This document shows positions 15,125-23,745 of a DNA stretch of 64,000 nt, one piece after another. Made by a program: the position numbers and the translations under genes. The notes under the pieces are model-generated. The model did not search any database. It was not told where the DNA came from and was given only the letters and a program-made list of their open reading frames with translations. The stretch is from contig NZ_QRIL01000020.1 in the NCBI RefSeq assembly GCF_003471165.1, positions 11,114 to 75,113 on the forward strand, written 5' to 3'. Positions within the stretch are counted from its first letter, which is position 1. The number at the start of each line of letters is the position of its first letter. This DNA comes from Ruminococcus sp. AM22-13. GTDB lineage: Bacteria > Bacillota > Clostridia > Lachnospirales > Lachnospiraceae.

Positions 15125-16005
15125 TTTATAATAGTTCTATAGTCAGGTCGTATTGTTTTGTTTCGAACATCCCAGAGAATTCTTCCATAAGTGGAATCAG
15201 TTATTTCCTTGATCTGCCCATCTTTGTTTAAGTGAGATTGAATCCATTGCATGATTTTATTTGCGTTTTCCTGTGTATGTTCTTCAGAAGGAAGCATGTG
15301 CTCCATGAGGAAATCAATATATTGTTCATCCGGAGTTACCCAGGTTTCACGATGGAGTTTTTCATAGCTTGTTTCAGGATTATATCCAAGCAGAAATAAT
15401 ATATTGAAAAGAGAGAAAAACCATCGCCCATTCCATTGGGGTGCTGTTTGTTTGCCAAATACTTCCTGTAAGATCTGTTTCCTGAGTGAATTTCGTCTGT
15501 CAAGATGCGTGATATTACAGCACCATGCCCTGCTCATTTCCATAGATTTTATCAGTTCGTCCATATTGTGGATTGCAGGTGTCATGGAACTGAATACCAA
15601 ATCAAATGCATGCTTATACCCCGATTTATCAATATCTAATGTCTGAAAATTACATGTATAGAGTATAGCGTTATTTAAGCCTTCATTTTGTATATGTTCC
15701 ATTCCGTGTTTAACCATTTTATCAGAAATATCCAGCCCCACTACTTTGTGTACATATTTGGCAAATGCAGCAGCAAACCGTCCGGGACCGCATCCAATAT
15801 CTGCGACATCATAATTTTTTTCAAGAAGTCCTTTGGAATCCAGGTAGTTTATTGCGCTGATGACACGTTCATCACCTTTTTCTTTCTTTTTGCGTGCGTC
15901 TTCCCAAAAGTCTGCACGTTTATTCCATCTTTCTATAGCCCGCTCAGGTAATTCTGCAGGCTCAGATTCCTGCAGAGAAATAAAATAATCCAATATAGAG
16001 TCCAT
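15121..16005 (-). CDS. Class I SAM-dependent methyltransferase
   Basis: 294-residue methyltransferase. Motif I 'YDVADIGCGPGRFAAAFAKY' lies near residue 67, the acidic end of strand 2 'VVGLDISDKM' near 90, and motif IV-like 'HAFDLVFSSMTPAIHN' near 135. The C-terminal third ('TSYEKLHRETWVTPDEQYIDFL') is an added lid. Substrate is unknown. It lies between the importer ATPase (12 bases upstream) and the THEP1-like NTPase (4-base overlap), so it is part of the importer operon. Such pairings occur with FecCD-type importers for metal complexes or corrinoids, so the methyltransferase may modify the imported ligand; this is inference. Confidence 0.87.
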   Translation of the reverse strand: MDSILDYFISLQESEPAELPERAIERWNKRADFWEDARKKKEKGDERVISAINYLDSKGLLEKNYDVADIGCGPGRFAAAFAKYVHKVVGLDISDKMVKHGMEHIQNEGLNNAILYTCNFQTLDIDKSGYKHAFDLVFSSMTPAIHNMDELIKSMEMSRAWCCNITHLDRRNSLRKQILQEVFGKQTAPQWNGRWFFSLFNILFLLGYNPETSYEKLHRETWVTPDEQYIDFLMEHMLPSEEHTQENANKIMQWIQSHLNKDGQIKEITDSTYGRILWDVRNKTIRPDYRTIIK

Positions 16006-16017
16006 GTATCATTTCTC

Positions 16018-16815
16018 CTAAAATGTTTTTGCTGAGCTATTTACCGGTAAACAGATAGTTCGTTCACGGCCATAGCGGTCGTGTGTAGTTATCACATCCA
16101 TTTCAATATCGTAAACAGATTGTAAGGTTTCAGATGTAATGATTTCTTTGGGAGAGCCGAATCCCATAACCTTTCCGGATTTCATGAGAAGAACTTTGTT
16201 TCCCACGGAAAAGGGATGCTCAGGACTATGTGTTGACATAATAATGCAATAGCCCTGATTGGCCAGCCCTGAAATTACTTCCATGAGAAGCTGATGATTG
16301 GCATAATCCAGATTGGCGGCTGGCTCGTCCATGATGAAGATTTTTGCAGACTGACAGATTGCACGGGCAATTAAAACCAATTGCCTTTGTCCTCCGCTTA
16401 AGGAAGTATATTTCCTGTTGGCAAGAGACAGGGCATTTACTTTCTCCAAGGCAGCAAAAGCTGCTTCCTGATCAGGCTCTCTTGGGGTTTCAAATGCGGA
16501 GAAATGAGAAGCACGCCCCATAATTACCATATCAAGAACTGTATAGGCAAATACAGGGGAATGATATTGGGGAATATATGCAATCATATTTGCCAGTGTT
16601 TTGGTTGTAAAGTCACTAATATTTTTTCCGGCTATCTTTATTTTTCCATTAGAAACAGGAAGGGAACCTAATATCATGCGGAACAGAGTGGTCTTTCCAC
16701 AACCATTAGGGCCAAGCAGACAAAGCACATCACCATAGTCTGCGCTGCAGCTGATACCCTTTAAAATATCACCATTGCCGTAACCGCCAAAAACATTTTC
16801 AATTTCCAGAAGCAT
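16018..16815 (-). CDS. FecE/BtuD-type ABC importer ATPase
   Basis: 265-residue ATPase. Walker A 'LLGPNGCGKTTLFRMILGSL' is near residue 33, the Q-loop 'IAYIPQYHS' near 80, the signature 'SLSGGQRQLVLIARAI' near 137, Walker B 'IFIMDEPAANLD' near 157 and the H-loop 'IMSTHSPEH' near 190. It energises the FecCD-type permease whose stop is four bases upstream. The ATG at 16815 is chosen because protein similarity begins at 'MLLEIENVFGGYG'; the AAAGGAG at 16830-16836 is rather distant, so coupling to the permease may matter. Longer in-frame starts overlap the permease gene. Confidence 0.92.
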   Translation of the reverse strand: MLLEIENVFGGYGNGDILKGISCSADYGDVLCLLGPNGCGKTTLFRMILGSLPVSNGKIKIAGKNISDFTTKTLANMIAYIPQYHSPVFAYTVLDMVIMGRASHFSAFETPREPDQEAAFAALEKVNALSLANRKYTSLSGGQRQLVLIARAICQSAKIFIMDEPAANLDYANHQLLMEVISGLANQGYCIIMSTHSPEHPFSVGNKVLLMKSGKVMGFGSPKEIITSETLQSVYDIEMDVITTHDRYGRERTICLPVNSSAKTF

Positions 16816-16819
16816 ATAA

Positions 16820-17863
16820 TTACGCGCGCTCCTTTCGTTTGATGATAAGATAGATAAAGAAGGGGGCGCCCATGATACTTGTGACAACGCCAAGTGGAAG
16901 TTCCATGGACAAAAGGGAACGGGAAATATCATCAACAAGTATCAGGTATCCGCCGCCAAGGATCGCACTTGCAGGTATCAGCCTTCTGTAATCAACACCA
17001 ACCAGTGCACGTGCCAGATGGGGGATCATCAGCCCGACCCATCCGATCAATCCTCCAAGACAGACTGCAGCGGCGCTGAGTAATGTGGAAGCGACTATAA
17101 AAATCAGACGATATTTACGCACATTGATTCCTAAACTTTTGGCTTCTTCTTCATCCAAAGTCAGCAGATTGATCTGCCATCGAAAAATAAAAATCAGACT
17201 TAATCCAATGATCATTGGAAGAACACTCCAGCAAAAGGATTTGGTTGTGGTTTTGGTTAAGCTGCCCATAAGCCAGAAAGTAATTTGCTGGAGAACATCA
17301 TTGGGGTCTGCCACATATTTGATCATTGTGACACCGGCATTGCAGAGTGACATGATCATAGTTCCGGTCAGAACAAGACTGAGGGTCTGGGAATGTGCGG
17401 ATTTTCGGCTGATAAGATAGGATGCGGCTACTGCGGCCACACCACCTGCAAAAGCAGAAAGCTGAATCATCCAGTTGGAAGCTCCGTTTAAAATTGCAAA
17501 AGCAGCTCCGAGACTTGCACCGGAAGAAACTCCAAGGATATCCGGAGATACCAGTGGATTGCGAAACATTCCCTGATAGGTTGCACCTGCTACCGAGAGG
17601 GAAGCACCAATAAATAAAGCAGACAGAATACGGGGCAGACGGATATTCCAGAATATGGTAACTGCCTGGGGTAAAATATCTCCTTTAAAACCAAATTTTG
17701 ATAAAAATGCATTTAGTACCTGCACTGGTGTAAGCGGATAATATCCCACCCAGAATGAGAGTACTATAATGATAAACAAAAGTACCAGCATAACCGCCAA
17801 CAGCAGAACATATCGTCTTTGTCGGGCAGCGGCGGCATTTTTTTCATTAGCTGTCAGATTCAT
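16820..17863 (-). CDS. FecCD-family ABC importer permease
   Basis: 347-residue permease with about ten helices. Family marks are 'FWNIRLPRILSALFIGASLSVAGATYQGMFRNPLVSPDILGVSSGASLGAA' (quoted family block, about residues 70-120, here only noted by its 'RLPR' and 'NPLVSPDILG' motifs), 'GLIGWVGLMIPHLAR', and 'LPLGVVTSIMGAPFFIYL' at the end. These transporters import iron-siderophores, haem, cobalamin, and in the MolB subgroup molybdate or tungstate. The molybdoenzyme locus 2 kb away makes molybdate a possible substrate, but nothing in the sequence decides this. The binding protein gene is divergent, 170 bases away. Confidence 0.88.
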   Translation of the reverse strand: MNLTANEKNAAAARQRRYVLLLAVMLVLLFIIIVLSFWVGYYPLTPVQVLNAFLSKFGFKGDILPQAVTIFWNIRLPRILSALFIGASLSVAGATYQGMFRNPLVSPDILGVSSGASLGAAFAILNGASNWMIQLSAFAGGVAAVAASYLISRKSAHSQTLSLVLTGTMIMSLCNAGVTMIKYVADPNDVLQQITFWLMGSLTKTTTKSFCWSVLPMIIGLSLIFIFRWQINLLTLDEEEAKSLGINVRKYRLIFIVASTLLSAAAVCLGGLIGWVGLMIPHLARALVGVDYRRLIPASAILGGGYLILVDDISRSLLSMELPLGVVTSIMGAPFFIYLIIKRKERA

Positions 17864-18032
17864 AATCCTTCATCCTTGTAACTTGACTAATCAAATTTAC
17901 GGTGTTATACTCAGAAAAACCGAATTGTTTTTAAAAACTATTCGCATATACATTATAATACTTAAAAATTGTATAGTCAATTTCAATAAGCGTCAATTAT
18001 GAGTAATGCGGAGAAAAGAAAGGAGAGAGTCT

Positions 18033-19157
18033 ATGAAAAAGCACAGACAACTTTTGGCTCTGTTTATATGTCTGGTGATGTCAGTCAGTCTTTTAACAGG
18101 ATATTCTGAGACGAAAGCTGCTACTGAAGAGCCGACGCAGAGTGCGGAGCAGGATGCCACGCAGGAAACTGCTGAAACCCGTGAGATCACAGACATGGCA
18201 GGAAGAAAAGTAACTGTCCCAACAGCAGAAAATATTGAATCTGTTTTTTCAGCGGGTCCTGTAGCTGCAATTTTTCTGTATATGGTTGCACCGGATAAGC
18301 TTCTTGGGTGGAATTATGAACTGAATGATGTTGAGAAATCTATTATTCTGGACAAATATCAGGATCTTCCTAATTTTGGAATGGGTGATGCTGTCAATTA
18401 TGAAGCAGTAATTGCTGCCAATCCTACAATTGCTATTAATAGTGGAAAGATTAATGATGCAATGGTTTCTGATTGCGATGCGTTATCAGAAAGCCTTGGA
18501 ATTCCGGTTGTTGCAGTAGACAACGAGCTTAATAATTCTGCGGAAGCTTTTCGTTTTATGGGCGAACTTCTTGGTGTAGAAGATCATGCAGAAGAGCTTG
18601 CCCAGTATGCGGAGCAGGTATTTACTGATATTAATGCACTTTCAGATATTCCAGAAGAAAAGAAAGTCAGTGTATACTTCGGTAATGGAGAGGATTCACT
18701 GGAAACTGCACCCAGGGGATCCCAGCATGCACAGATTCTTGATGCCATCAATGCAGTCAATGTTGCAGATCTGGAATTGGGAGATGGATCTCGTGTTCAG
18801 ATTTCAGCAGAACAGCTTCTTGCATGGGATCCGGATGTGATTGTTGTAAATGGTGAACCAAAGGCAGATAAAAGCGGAAGTTCTGCAGCAGAAGATATCC
18901 TGAGCAATCCTGATTATGCTTCATTAAAAGCAGTACAGGACCAAAAGGTTTATGGAACTCCGAATGCACCGTTTAGCTGGGTGGATCGTCCGGCAGGACC
19001 AAATCGTCTGATCGGTATGCGATGGTTCTCAGCATTGATTTATCCGGAATATATTAAATGTGATATCAATGAAGAAATACATAAATTTTTCGATCTTTTT
19101 TATCATGTTGATCTGTCCGATGAACAGTTGGAAAATGTTCTGAAAGGAACTTTATAA
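18033..19157 (+). CDS. FecB/BtuF-type binding protein without lipobox cysteine
   Basis: 374-residue substrate-binding protein of the helical-backbone class III type ('TREITDMAGRKVTVP' opening, 'SVFSAGPVAAIFLYMVAPDKLLG', and the C-terminal 'NAPFSWVDRPAGPNRLIGMRW'). The signal peptide (residues about 1-25) ends 'LLTGYSETKA' where a lipoprotein would read LTGC: TAT (Tyr) replaces the expected TGT (Cys). It could be cut by ordinary signal peptidase after the nearby Ala and released rather than anchored. The ATG at 18033 follows AAGGAGAG; upstream in-frame codons have no such site. It pairs with the divergent permease-ATPase operon. Confidence 0.9.
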   Translation: MKKHRQLLALFICLVMSVSLLTGYSETKAATEEPTQSAEQDATQETAETREITDMAGRKVTVPTAENIESVFSAGPVAAIFLYMVAPDKLLGWNYELNDVEKSIILDKYQDLPNFGMGDAVNYEAVIAANPTIAINSGKINDAMVSDCDALSESLGIPVVAVDNELNNSAEAFRFMGELLGVEDHAEELAQYAEQVFTDINALSDIPEEKKVSVYFGNGEDSLETAPRGSQHAQILDAINAVNVADLELGDGSRVQISAEQLLAWDPDVIVVNGEPKADKSGSSAAEDILSNPDYASLKAVQDQKVYGTPNAPFSWVDRPAGPNRLIGMRWFSALIYPEYIKCDINEEIHKFFDLFYHVDLSDEQLENVLKGTL

Positions 19158-19201
19158 AGGTTAGGCATGGACGTGAAAAAGAGCTATACAATAAATAAAC
19201 G

Positions 19202-19250
19202 AAAAAGAAACGCTGGTTCCGGTAAATACCGGTTCCGGCGTTTCTTTTTA
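19202..19250. terminator. Bidirectional terminator between convergent genes
   Basis: AAAAAGAAACGC pairs with GCGTTTCTTTTT, with an inner CCGGTA/TACCGG stem and a two-base mismatch, leaving T runs on both strands. It serves the binding protein gene and the leftward molybdoenzyme-accessory operon. Confidence 0.85.
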
Positions 19251-20108
19251 TAATTTTCGGATTATTGCGCTTCCATGCAGATCGCATACAGGATCTGCAA
19301 ACAGATGGTTTTTCAGACAGAATTCCCCAACCGCTTTTCGGCATCCGGAAAACTGTGTACTGTACACATCGTGAACCAAGAGAACTCCTCCGGTGGCCAG
19401 GCGTTCATAGAACAGAGGAAGTGCAGCAGCAGTTGGAGCATAGAGATCCGCGTCCAGAGATACAAAACAAAAAGTTTCATCTCTAACATCGGAAAAGGTA
19501 TCTGGAAACCATCCTTTGTGGATCACAGTACGTGTAGGATCTGGCATAACATGAATAACAGAGTCAATATCAGTAGAAGAAAAATCACCTGTTTTGGCGC
19601 GGGACAGATTACCGGAGGCTTCTATTGTGATATCCTTTTCTGAAAAGCCCTCAAAAGTATCAAAAAGATGGATTTTTCGGTCTGGAAAGGCTGCACTGAT
19701 CAGGGAAGAAAATTCACCTCGGAAAACACCCAGTTCTGCAACATTTCCCGGAATATCCAATTGATAGATCTGCTCAGATAAAAGACGCATAACAGCAACC
19801 CGTGCGTCAAACATGCGAAGGACGGAGGGATCACGAAAAGGTCCGTGATAACCCAGGTTTTCCATCTGTTTTATCATAGAATTACGCCGTTCTTCATCCA
19901 GAACTCCCAGGATGACCAGATCCGGGAGAAGTGCTACTGCAGCATCCGGAGAACAGACTGGAATATTCCCAATATAGGATCCGTGTTTATGGGGGTCATT
20001 ATCAGCAAAGCACAGGAGCTGGCAGGGACTGTTGAGAAGTCTTGCTGTCATTTGTCCAATTTGTCCGGCACCAAATATTACAGCTTTATATACTGATTTT
20101 GCCATCAT
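19248..20108 (-). CDS. TylF/MycF-like methyltransferase with N-terminal nucleotide-binding domain
   Basis: 286-residue two-domain protein. Residues 1-95 form a Rossmann-like domain ('KAVIFGAGQIGQMTARLL', 'CFADNDPHKHGSYIGNIPV') as in PglD or CoA-binding domains. Residues about 115-285 are a TylF-family methyltransferase: 'GNVAELGVFRGEFSSLISAAFP', 'IHLFDTFEGF', metal-site 'FVSLDADLYAPTAAAL' and 'VLLVHDVYS'. It overlaps the xdhC-like gene by four bases, as the last gene of the leftward operon. The substrate is unknown; its position suggests a step in maturation of the molybdenum cofactor or of its product. Family members methylate sugars in antibiotic pathways. Confidence 0.85.
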   Translation of the reverse strand: MMAKSVYKAVIFGAGQIGQMTARLLNSPCQLLCFADNDPHKHGSYIGNIPVCSPDAAVALLPDLVILGVLDEERRNSMIKQMENLGYHGPFRDPSVLRMFDARVAVMRLLSEQIYQLDIPGNVAELGVFRGEFSSLISAAFPDRKIHLFDTFEGFSEKDITIEASGNLSRAKTGDFSSTDIDSVIHVMPDPTRTVIHKGWFPDTFSDVRDETFCFVSLDADLYAPTAAALPLFYERLATGGVLLVHDVYSTQFSGCRKAVGEFCLKNHLFADPVCDLHGSAIIRKL

Positions 20109-21130
20109 TTTGATGTAGCCTTTCTGTCAGCACGAACCTGGATCATCTGTCCTGTGATGGAAATGGCGATTTCAGCCGGTGTTTCTGCTTTGATCTCCAG
20201 TCCTATAGGTGAGATGATACGGTTTAAATCTTGTTCATTAATGTTGTATTCTTCAATCAGACGGCGAAATACAGCAGCTTTTTTTGTGCGGCTTCCAATG
20301 ACGCCTATATAGCATGCAGGTGTAGCGAGAAGCTGTGCCTGTACAATGGTATCATAGGAATGTCCGCGTGTCATGACGCAGCAATAATCAGCAGCTGTGA
20401 TAGAAACATACTGCTTTAGATGGTTGAAATCACAAAGTATTGTTTCAACTGCTCCCGGGAAAAGAGCAGGATCTGTAAATTCCGGCCGGTCATCCAGGAC
20501 AACACAGCGAAAATCAACGCTTGCAAGGATTGGGACAAGCTTTTGTGAGACATGTCCGCCGCCGAATACATAGACAGTTCCTGAGGTTCCAATCTGTTCA
20601 GAAAACAGATCATAATCTTCACTGTGATATCGGTGTGGCTTTGCAGATAAAGAAGATAACACAGAAGAAGGAACATTGGCAGTTCCGATGAGACCGCATG
20701 CAGGACTGTAGAGGCTCACACCGGAGGTGGTGAGAAGATCGCAGATCAGCCAGAAATCTTTTCGCTTTTCATAGAATTTTTCCGCAGTTTCTGTGATTTC
20801 CATAATAATCGGATCGTTATGATTAAGATACTGGAAAAAGGCCGTAACATCACCACCACAGATCATGCCAATATTTTCAACATCTTTATGATTCAGCCGG
20901 AATTCATGCTGGCAGGATTCCTTTTTTTCAAGAATATCCAATGCCATACATTCAGCACGATATTCTACAGCTCCACCTCCGATGGTTCCGGAAATTCTGC
21001 CGTTTTTTCCGACCAGCATGCGGGAACCGGCACCTCTTGGCGTAGAACCTGAGGATGCTGTGACGGAAACAAGTACAAGATCGTTTCCCTCCAGGAATTG
21101 TTGTTTTATTGTCTGAAATAATGTTCTCAT
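20105..21130 (-). CDS. XdhC/CoxI-family molybdenum hydroxylase maturation protein
   Basis: 341-residue XdhC-type protein. The N-terminal XdhC/CoxI domain has 'TASSGSTPRGAGSRMLV' and 'GTIGGGAVE' (residues about 23-60), followed by 'GMICGGDVTAFFQ'. The C-terminal Rossmann domain reads 'VYVFGGGHVSQKLVPILASV' near residue 185 and 'YIGVIGSRTKKAAVFRRL' near 275. XdhC binds molybdenum cofactor, helps place the sulfido ligand, and inserts it into xanthine dehydrogenase-family enzymes; the oxidoreductase at 23746 is the obvious client. The gene is third in the leftward operon, overlapping the methyltransferase start by four bases. Confidence 0.92.
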   Translation of the reverse strand: MRTLFQTIKQQFLEGNDLVLVSVTASSGSTPRGAGSRMLVGKNGRISGTIGGGAVEYRAECMALDILEKKESCQHEFRLNHKDVENIGMICGGDVTAFFQYLNHNDPIIMEITETAEKFYEKRKDFWLICDLLTTSGVSLYSPACGLIGTANVPSSVLSSLSAKPHRYHSEDYDLFSEQIGTSGTVYVFGGGHVSQKLVPILASVDFRCVVLDDRPEFTDPALFPGAVETILCDFNHLKQYVSITAADYCCVMTRGHSYDTIVQAQLLATPACYIGVIGSRTKKAAVFRRLIEEYNINEQDLNRIISPIGLEIKAETPAEIAISITGQMIQVRADRKATSK

Positions 21131-21195
21131 ATAATAAAATACCTCCTAACTAAATTAAGTGATTTTTCTGCTTCGGTTGTGTATGTCTGTCTGGA

Positions 21196-22269
21196 CTAAA
21201 GCGTGATATGGCAGAGTGACTGTATCATGTCCTGCAGTTTACGGGCTTGTTCTAACTGCTGCTCATGAGCTTTGCAAGCTTCTGGACTTTTGCATTTACT
21301 CATGCTGTCGGCAAATCTTTTTTCTATGGTTACACGCTGTGTTTCCTGAATCAGTTTATCAGCCAGAAATACAATGGCTGCTTCATTCAGCCTGGTTTCC
21401 AGCAAACCATGGTGCTGTGAAATAATCTGGCTGATCTCAGGATAACCTAATTGTAAGAAAAGTTCACCGCCTGTTTTCGTGTGATTCCTCTGAAGTCTGG
21501 CAATATCATGCAGAAGTGCACCGGAGCGAACAAGCTTCTGATCAAAGATATAACCATTGGATTCCAGCATATTGCATAAACAACAGGCAAGTCCAGTAAC
21601 AGCATCACTGTGAGCTTGTACATGACGGGGCAGAGAAACCGCATTGCGAAGCCTGAGACATAGCCCGTCATTTAATTCAGGATGAGGCAGTATATAACTG
21701 GGGTCAGAGAAAGAAATATTATTTTTTTCATTCACTTCCAGATGATAGTAAGAGCCGCAGGGAAGACGAAATCGCTGTCTGCTGTACATACCGGAATGTA
21801 ATGCATATATATAAGAAGAGATTACATCTGTATGAGCTACCACTGCAATATCACCTTCAGAAGCGCAAAGAATCTTATGAACTGCCTGCGAAAAGCGAAA
21901 ACCAGATGCAGCAGGAGTTTCTGCTCCCGGGATCGGATGATCAGGGTTATTTTCACGGGCTTTATAAATGTCCGGCCATCTCTGGCGTATTTTATCAAAA
22001 GAAAGGCCATCCCATTCTCCCAGATTTCGTTCTGACAGATCAGAAACAATTATATGTGGAAGCTCAGGTGCCATATGGCCTGCTGTCTCAACAGCTCTTA
22101 ACAAAGGACTGCAGTATATCCTTGATATTTTATCGGACAATTCTTCATTAAGAAGGACTGCCTGCAAGTGTCCAAGCATGGATAGAGAGAAATCTGTCTG
22201 TCCCACACAGTAAGAATGTTCATCCGGATACTGTGGTTTTCCATGCCGGACCAGATAAAGGCTACGCAT
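21196..22269 (-). CDS. Histidine phosphatase fused to an HD-domain protein
   Basis: 357-residue fusion. Residues 1-195 are a histidine phosphatase (phosphoglycerate mutase-like): 'LVRHGKPQYP' with the phosphorylated His, 'YCSPLLRAVETAGHM', and the second catalytic His in 'IAVVAHTDVISSYIY'. Residues about 220-350 are an HD domain: 'HSDAVTGLACCL', 'RSGALLHDIARLQ' (metal-binding HD) and 'QHHG'. CobC-like phosphatases and HD hydrolases both act on nucleotide or cofactor intermediates. It overlaps the NTP transferase stop by eight bases, which fits a shared nucleotide-cofactor pathway. The pairing with that transferase supports a role in cofactor maturation, by inference. Confidence 0.85.
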   Translation of the reverse strand: MRSLYLVRHGKPQYPDEHSYCVGQTDFSLSMLGHLQAVLLNEELSDKISRIYCSPLLRAVETAGHMAPELPHIIVSDLSERNLGEWDGLSFDKIRQRWPDIYKARENNPDHPIPGAETPAASGFRFSQAVHKILCASEGDIAVVAHTDVISSYIYALHSGMYSRQRFRLPCGSYYHLEVNEKNNISFSDPSYILPHPELNDGLCLRLRNAVSLPRHVQAHSDAVTGLACCLCNMLESNGYIFDQKLVRSGALLHDIARLQRNHTKTGGELFLQLGYPEISQIISQHHGLLETRLNEAAIVFLADKLIQETQRVTIEKRFADSMSKCKSPEACKAHEQQLEQARKLQDMIQSLCHITL

Positions 22270-23191
22270 TTAAAAATCCTCCGAAACATTCTTCAAATAT
22301 TTTTTTTGAACAGGAACGTGTTTCTTCTGAAAAACGGGCATATCGTTTCAGAAATTCTTCACCGTATGGTGTCAGTTCACTATGGCTTCCCCTTGTACCG
22401 CCCTGGCTTCTGATGATCAGAGGTTCATGAAGCTGTGATTCCAGGGTATGGATCAGGTTCCAGCTGGTAGAATAGGAAATGTGCATGCGCTCACAGGCAT
22501 CACGGACAGATCCTGTTTCATGGATCAGTGTAAGCAGCGAATAGAGCTTTTCATCAAAAAAAACTTTTTCCCGGGCTAGCTGAATATGGATTTCAGAACG
22601 GATCAGGCTCTGGTTGTGTATGCGGAGGAGTTCATCGTAATCCTCTGGTGTATCAGCATCATGAATAATACCGGGATCCTCTACATTAAGATAATACATG
22701 GGTTCCCCGCAATTATCCACAGCACCTTTAAGTCCTGATTTTCCGTCATCACTTAGAATGGAATCAATCAGTGTGGAACGAATCAGAATGGGATGACCGG
22801 GATTGCCATTACAGACCGGAGTTACAAGGGGACGCCCCAGAGAGAGCATTTGCGTGACTGTATGGGCTGTGAACAGCGGAACATCAACAGGTGTAAAGAG
22901 TACCGTATCCACTTTGTCTTTCAGATACTCAAGTCCGATCCTGACAGAATCAAACATATGAGTGTTTGCATAGTTCTCATTTCGAAGAAAGACTACATTA
23001 TTGGAAGCCAGGTGGCATTCCAGAACATCTGCATGATATCCGGTTACCACTACTACTTTGGAGATTCCGGCCTGCCGGAAATTATTGATCACGCGCTGTG
23101 CGATGGAAATGGAGCCAAGCTGAAGCATGGGTTTAAAGTCTCCCATTCGTGATGATTTCCCCGCAGCCACGATGAGGGCGCCTGTCTGCAT
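22262..23191 (-). CDS. MobA-like NTP transferase fused to ModE-like HTH (DVU_1551 type)
   Basis: 309-residue two-domain protein. Residues 1-190 are a MobA/MocA-type nucleotidyltransferase: 'LIVAAGKSSRMGDFKPML' binds NTP, and 'VLFTPVDVPLFTAHTV' supplies the metal aspartate. MocA and MobA add CMP or GMP to molybdopterin. Residues about 205-300 resemble the N-terminal winged helix of ModE: 'IHETGSVRDACERMHISYSTSWNLIHTLE' and 'GGTRGSHSELTPYGEEFLKRY'. It is first in the leftward operon and divergent from the oxidoreductase operon, so the HTH may control both. The ribosome binding site GAAGGAGG directly precedes the ATG. Confidence 0.88.
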   Translation of the reverse strand: MQTGALIVAAGKSSRMGDFKPMLQLGSISIAQRVINNFRQAGISKVVVVTGYHADVLECHLASNNVVFLRNENYANTHMFDSVRIGLEYLKDKVDTVLFTPVDVPLFTAHTVTQMLSLGRPLVTPVCNGNPGHPILIRSTLIDSILSDDGKSGLKGAVDNCGEPMYYLNVEDPGIIHDADTPEDYDELLRIHNQSLIRSEIHIQLAREKVFFDEKLYSLLTLIHETGSVRDACERMHISYSTSWNLIHTLESQLHEPLIIRSQGGTRGSHSELTPYGEEFLKRYARFSEETRSCSKKIFEECFGGFLNA

Positions 23192-23401
23192 TCAGATACC
23201 TCCTTCTTTCAATGATATTATACAAATTTGATATTATTATAACATATAAAAGAATAAAAATAGTTAAAATTTTAAATAAAACAAAATAAAATTGTCTGGA
23301 ATATATAAAGTAGCCAACTATTAATTATTTGTAATTTGTATAATTGTGCAAAATCATGGTAGTATGGATATATAAAATAACGTGGACAGGAGAACTTTTT
23401 T

Positions 23402-23662
23402 ATGGATAAGATTTTTGAGATTACCGCAAAAGAAGTTACTGTACAGGTAAAAGATGAGCGTACAGGGGTTGTATACAGCCGGACGCTTCCCATCGATTAT
23501 TATGAGAATGCAAATGTTTTAAAGCTCAGCGGTGAGAATCTGGACGGGAGTAGCTCTTCCATTGTTTTCTATTCTGCCAGAGGAATAGAGAGACTGAAAG
23601 ATCTGACAGGCAAAGGGGCTGATCATGATCCGTGTGGAGTGCATAAGCCTGAAGATCGGTAA
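23402..23662 (+). CDS. Small conserved-looking protein at the head of the oxidoreductase operon
   Basis: 86-residue soluble protein not recognised. It starts 'MDKIFEITAKEVTVQVKDERTG', suggesting several beta strands, carries a Ser-rich 'GENLDGSSSSIVFYSARGIE' turn, and ends in a His/Cys-containing 'GADHDPCGVHKPEDR' tail that could bind metal. GGACAGGAGAA lies before the ATG. It is the first gene of the rightward operon, 83 bases before the oxidoreductase start, with a degenerate inverted repeat (23675-23714) in the gap. A role with the molybdoenzyme is inferred only from position. Confidence 0.65.
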   Translation: MDKIFEITAKEVTVQVKDERTGVVYSRTLPIDYYENANVLKLSGENLDGSSSSIVFYSARGIERLKDLTGKGADHDPCGVHKPEDR

Positions 23663-23674
23663 TATTAAAATAAC

Positions 23675-23714
23675 GTAACTATTCAGCGGTCATTGTGAAG
23701 GCGCTAACAGTTAC
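23675..23714 (+). repeat. Short remnant resembling a miniature-element end
   Basis: GTAACTATTCAG at 23675-23686 and AACAGTTAC at 23706-23714 match the left end and internal CAGTTAC of the 109-bp element (58108-58134). The centre is absent and no target duplication is seen. It may be a relic, or a hairpin regulating the oxidoreductase gene. Confidence 0.4.
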
Positions 23715-23745
23715 GGAATGCGTGTTTTTAAAGGAGGTATGGAAC

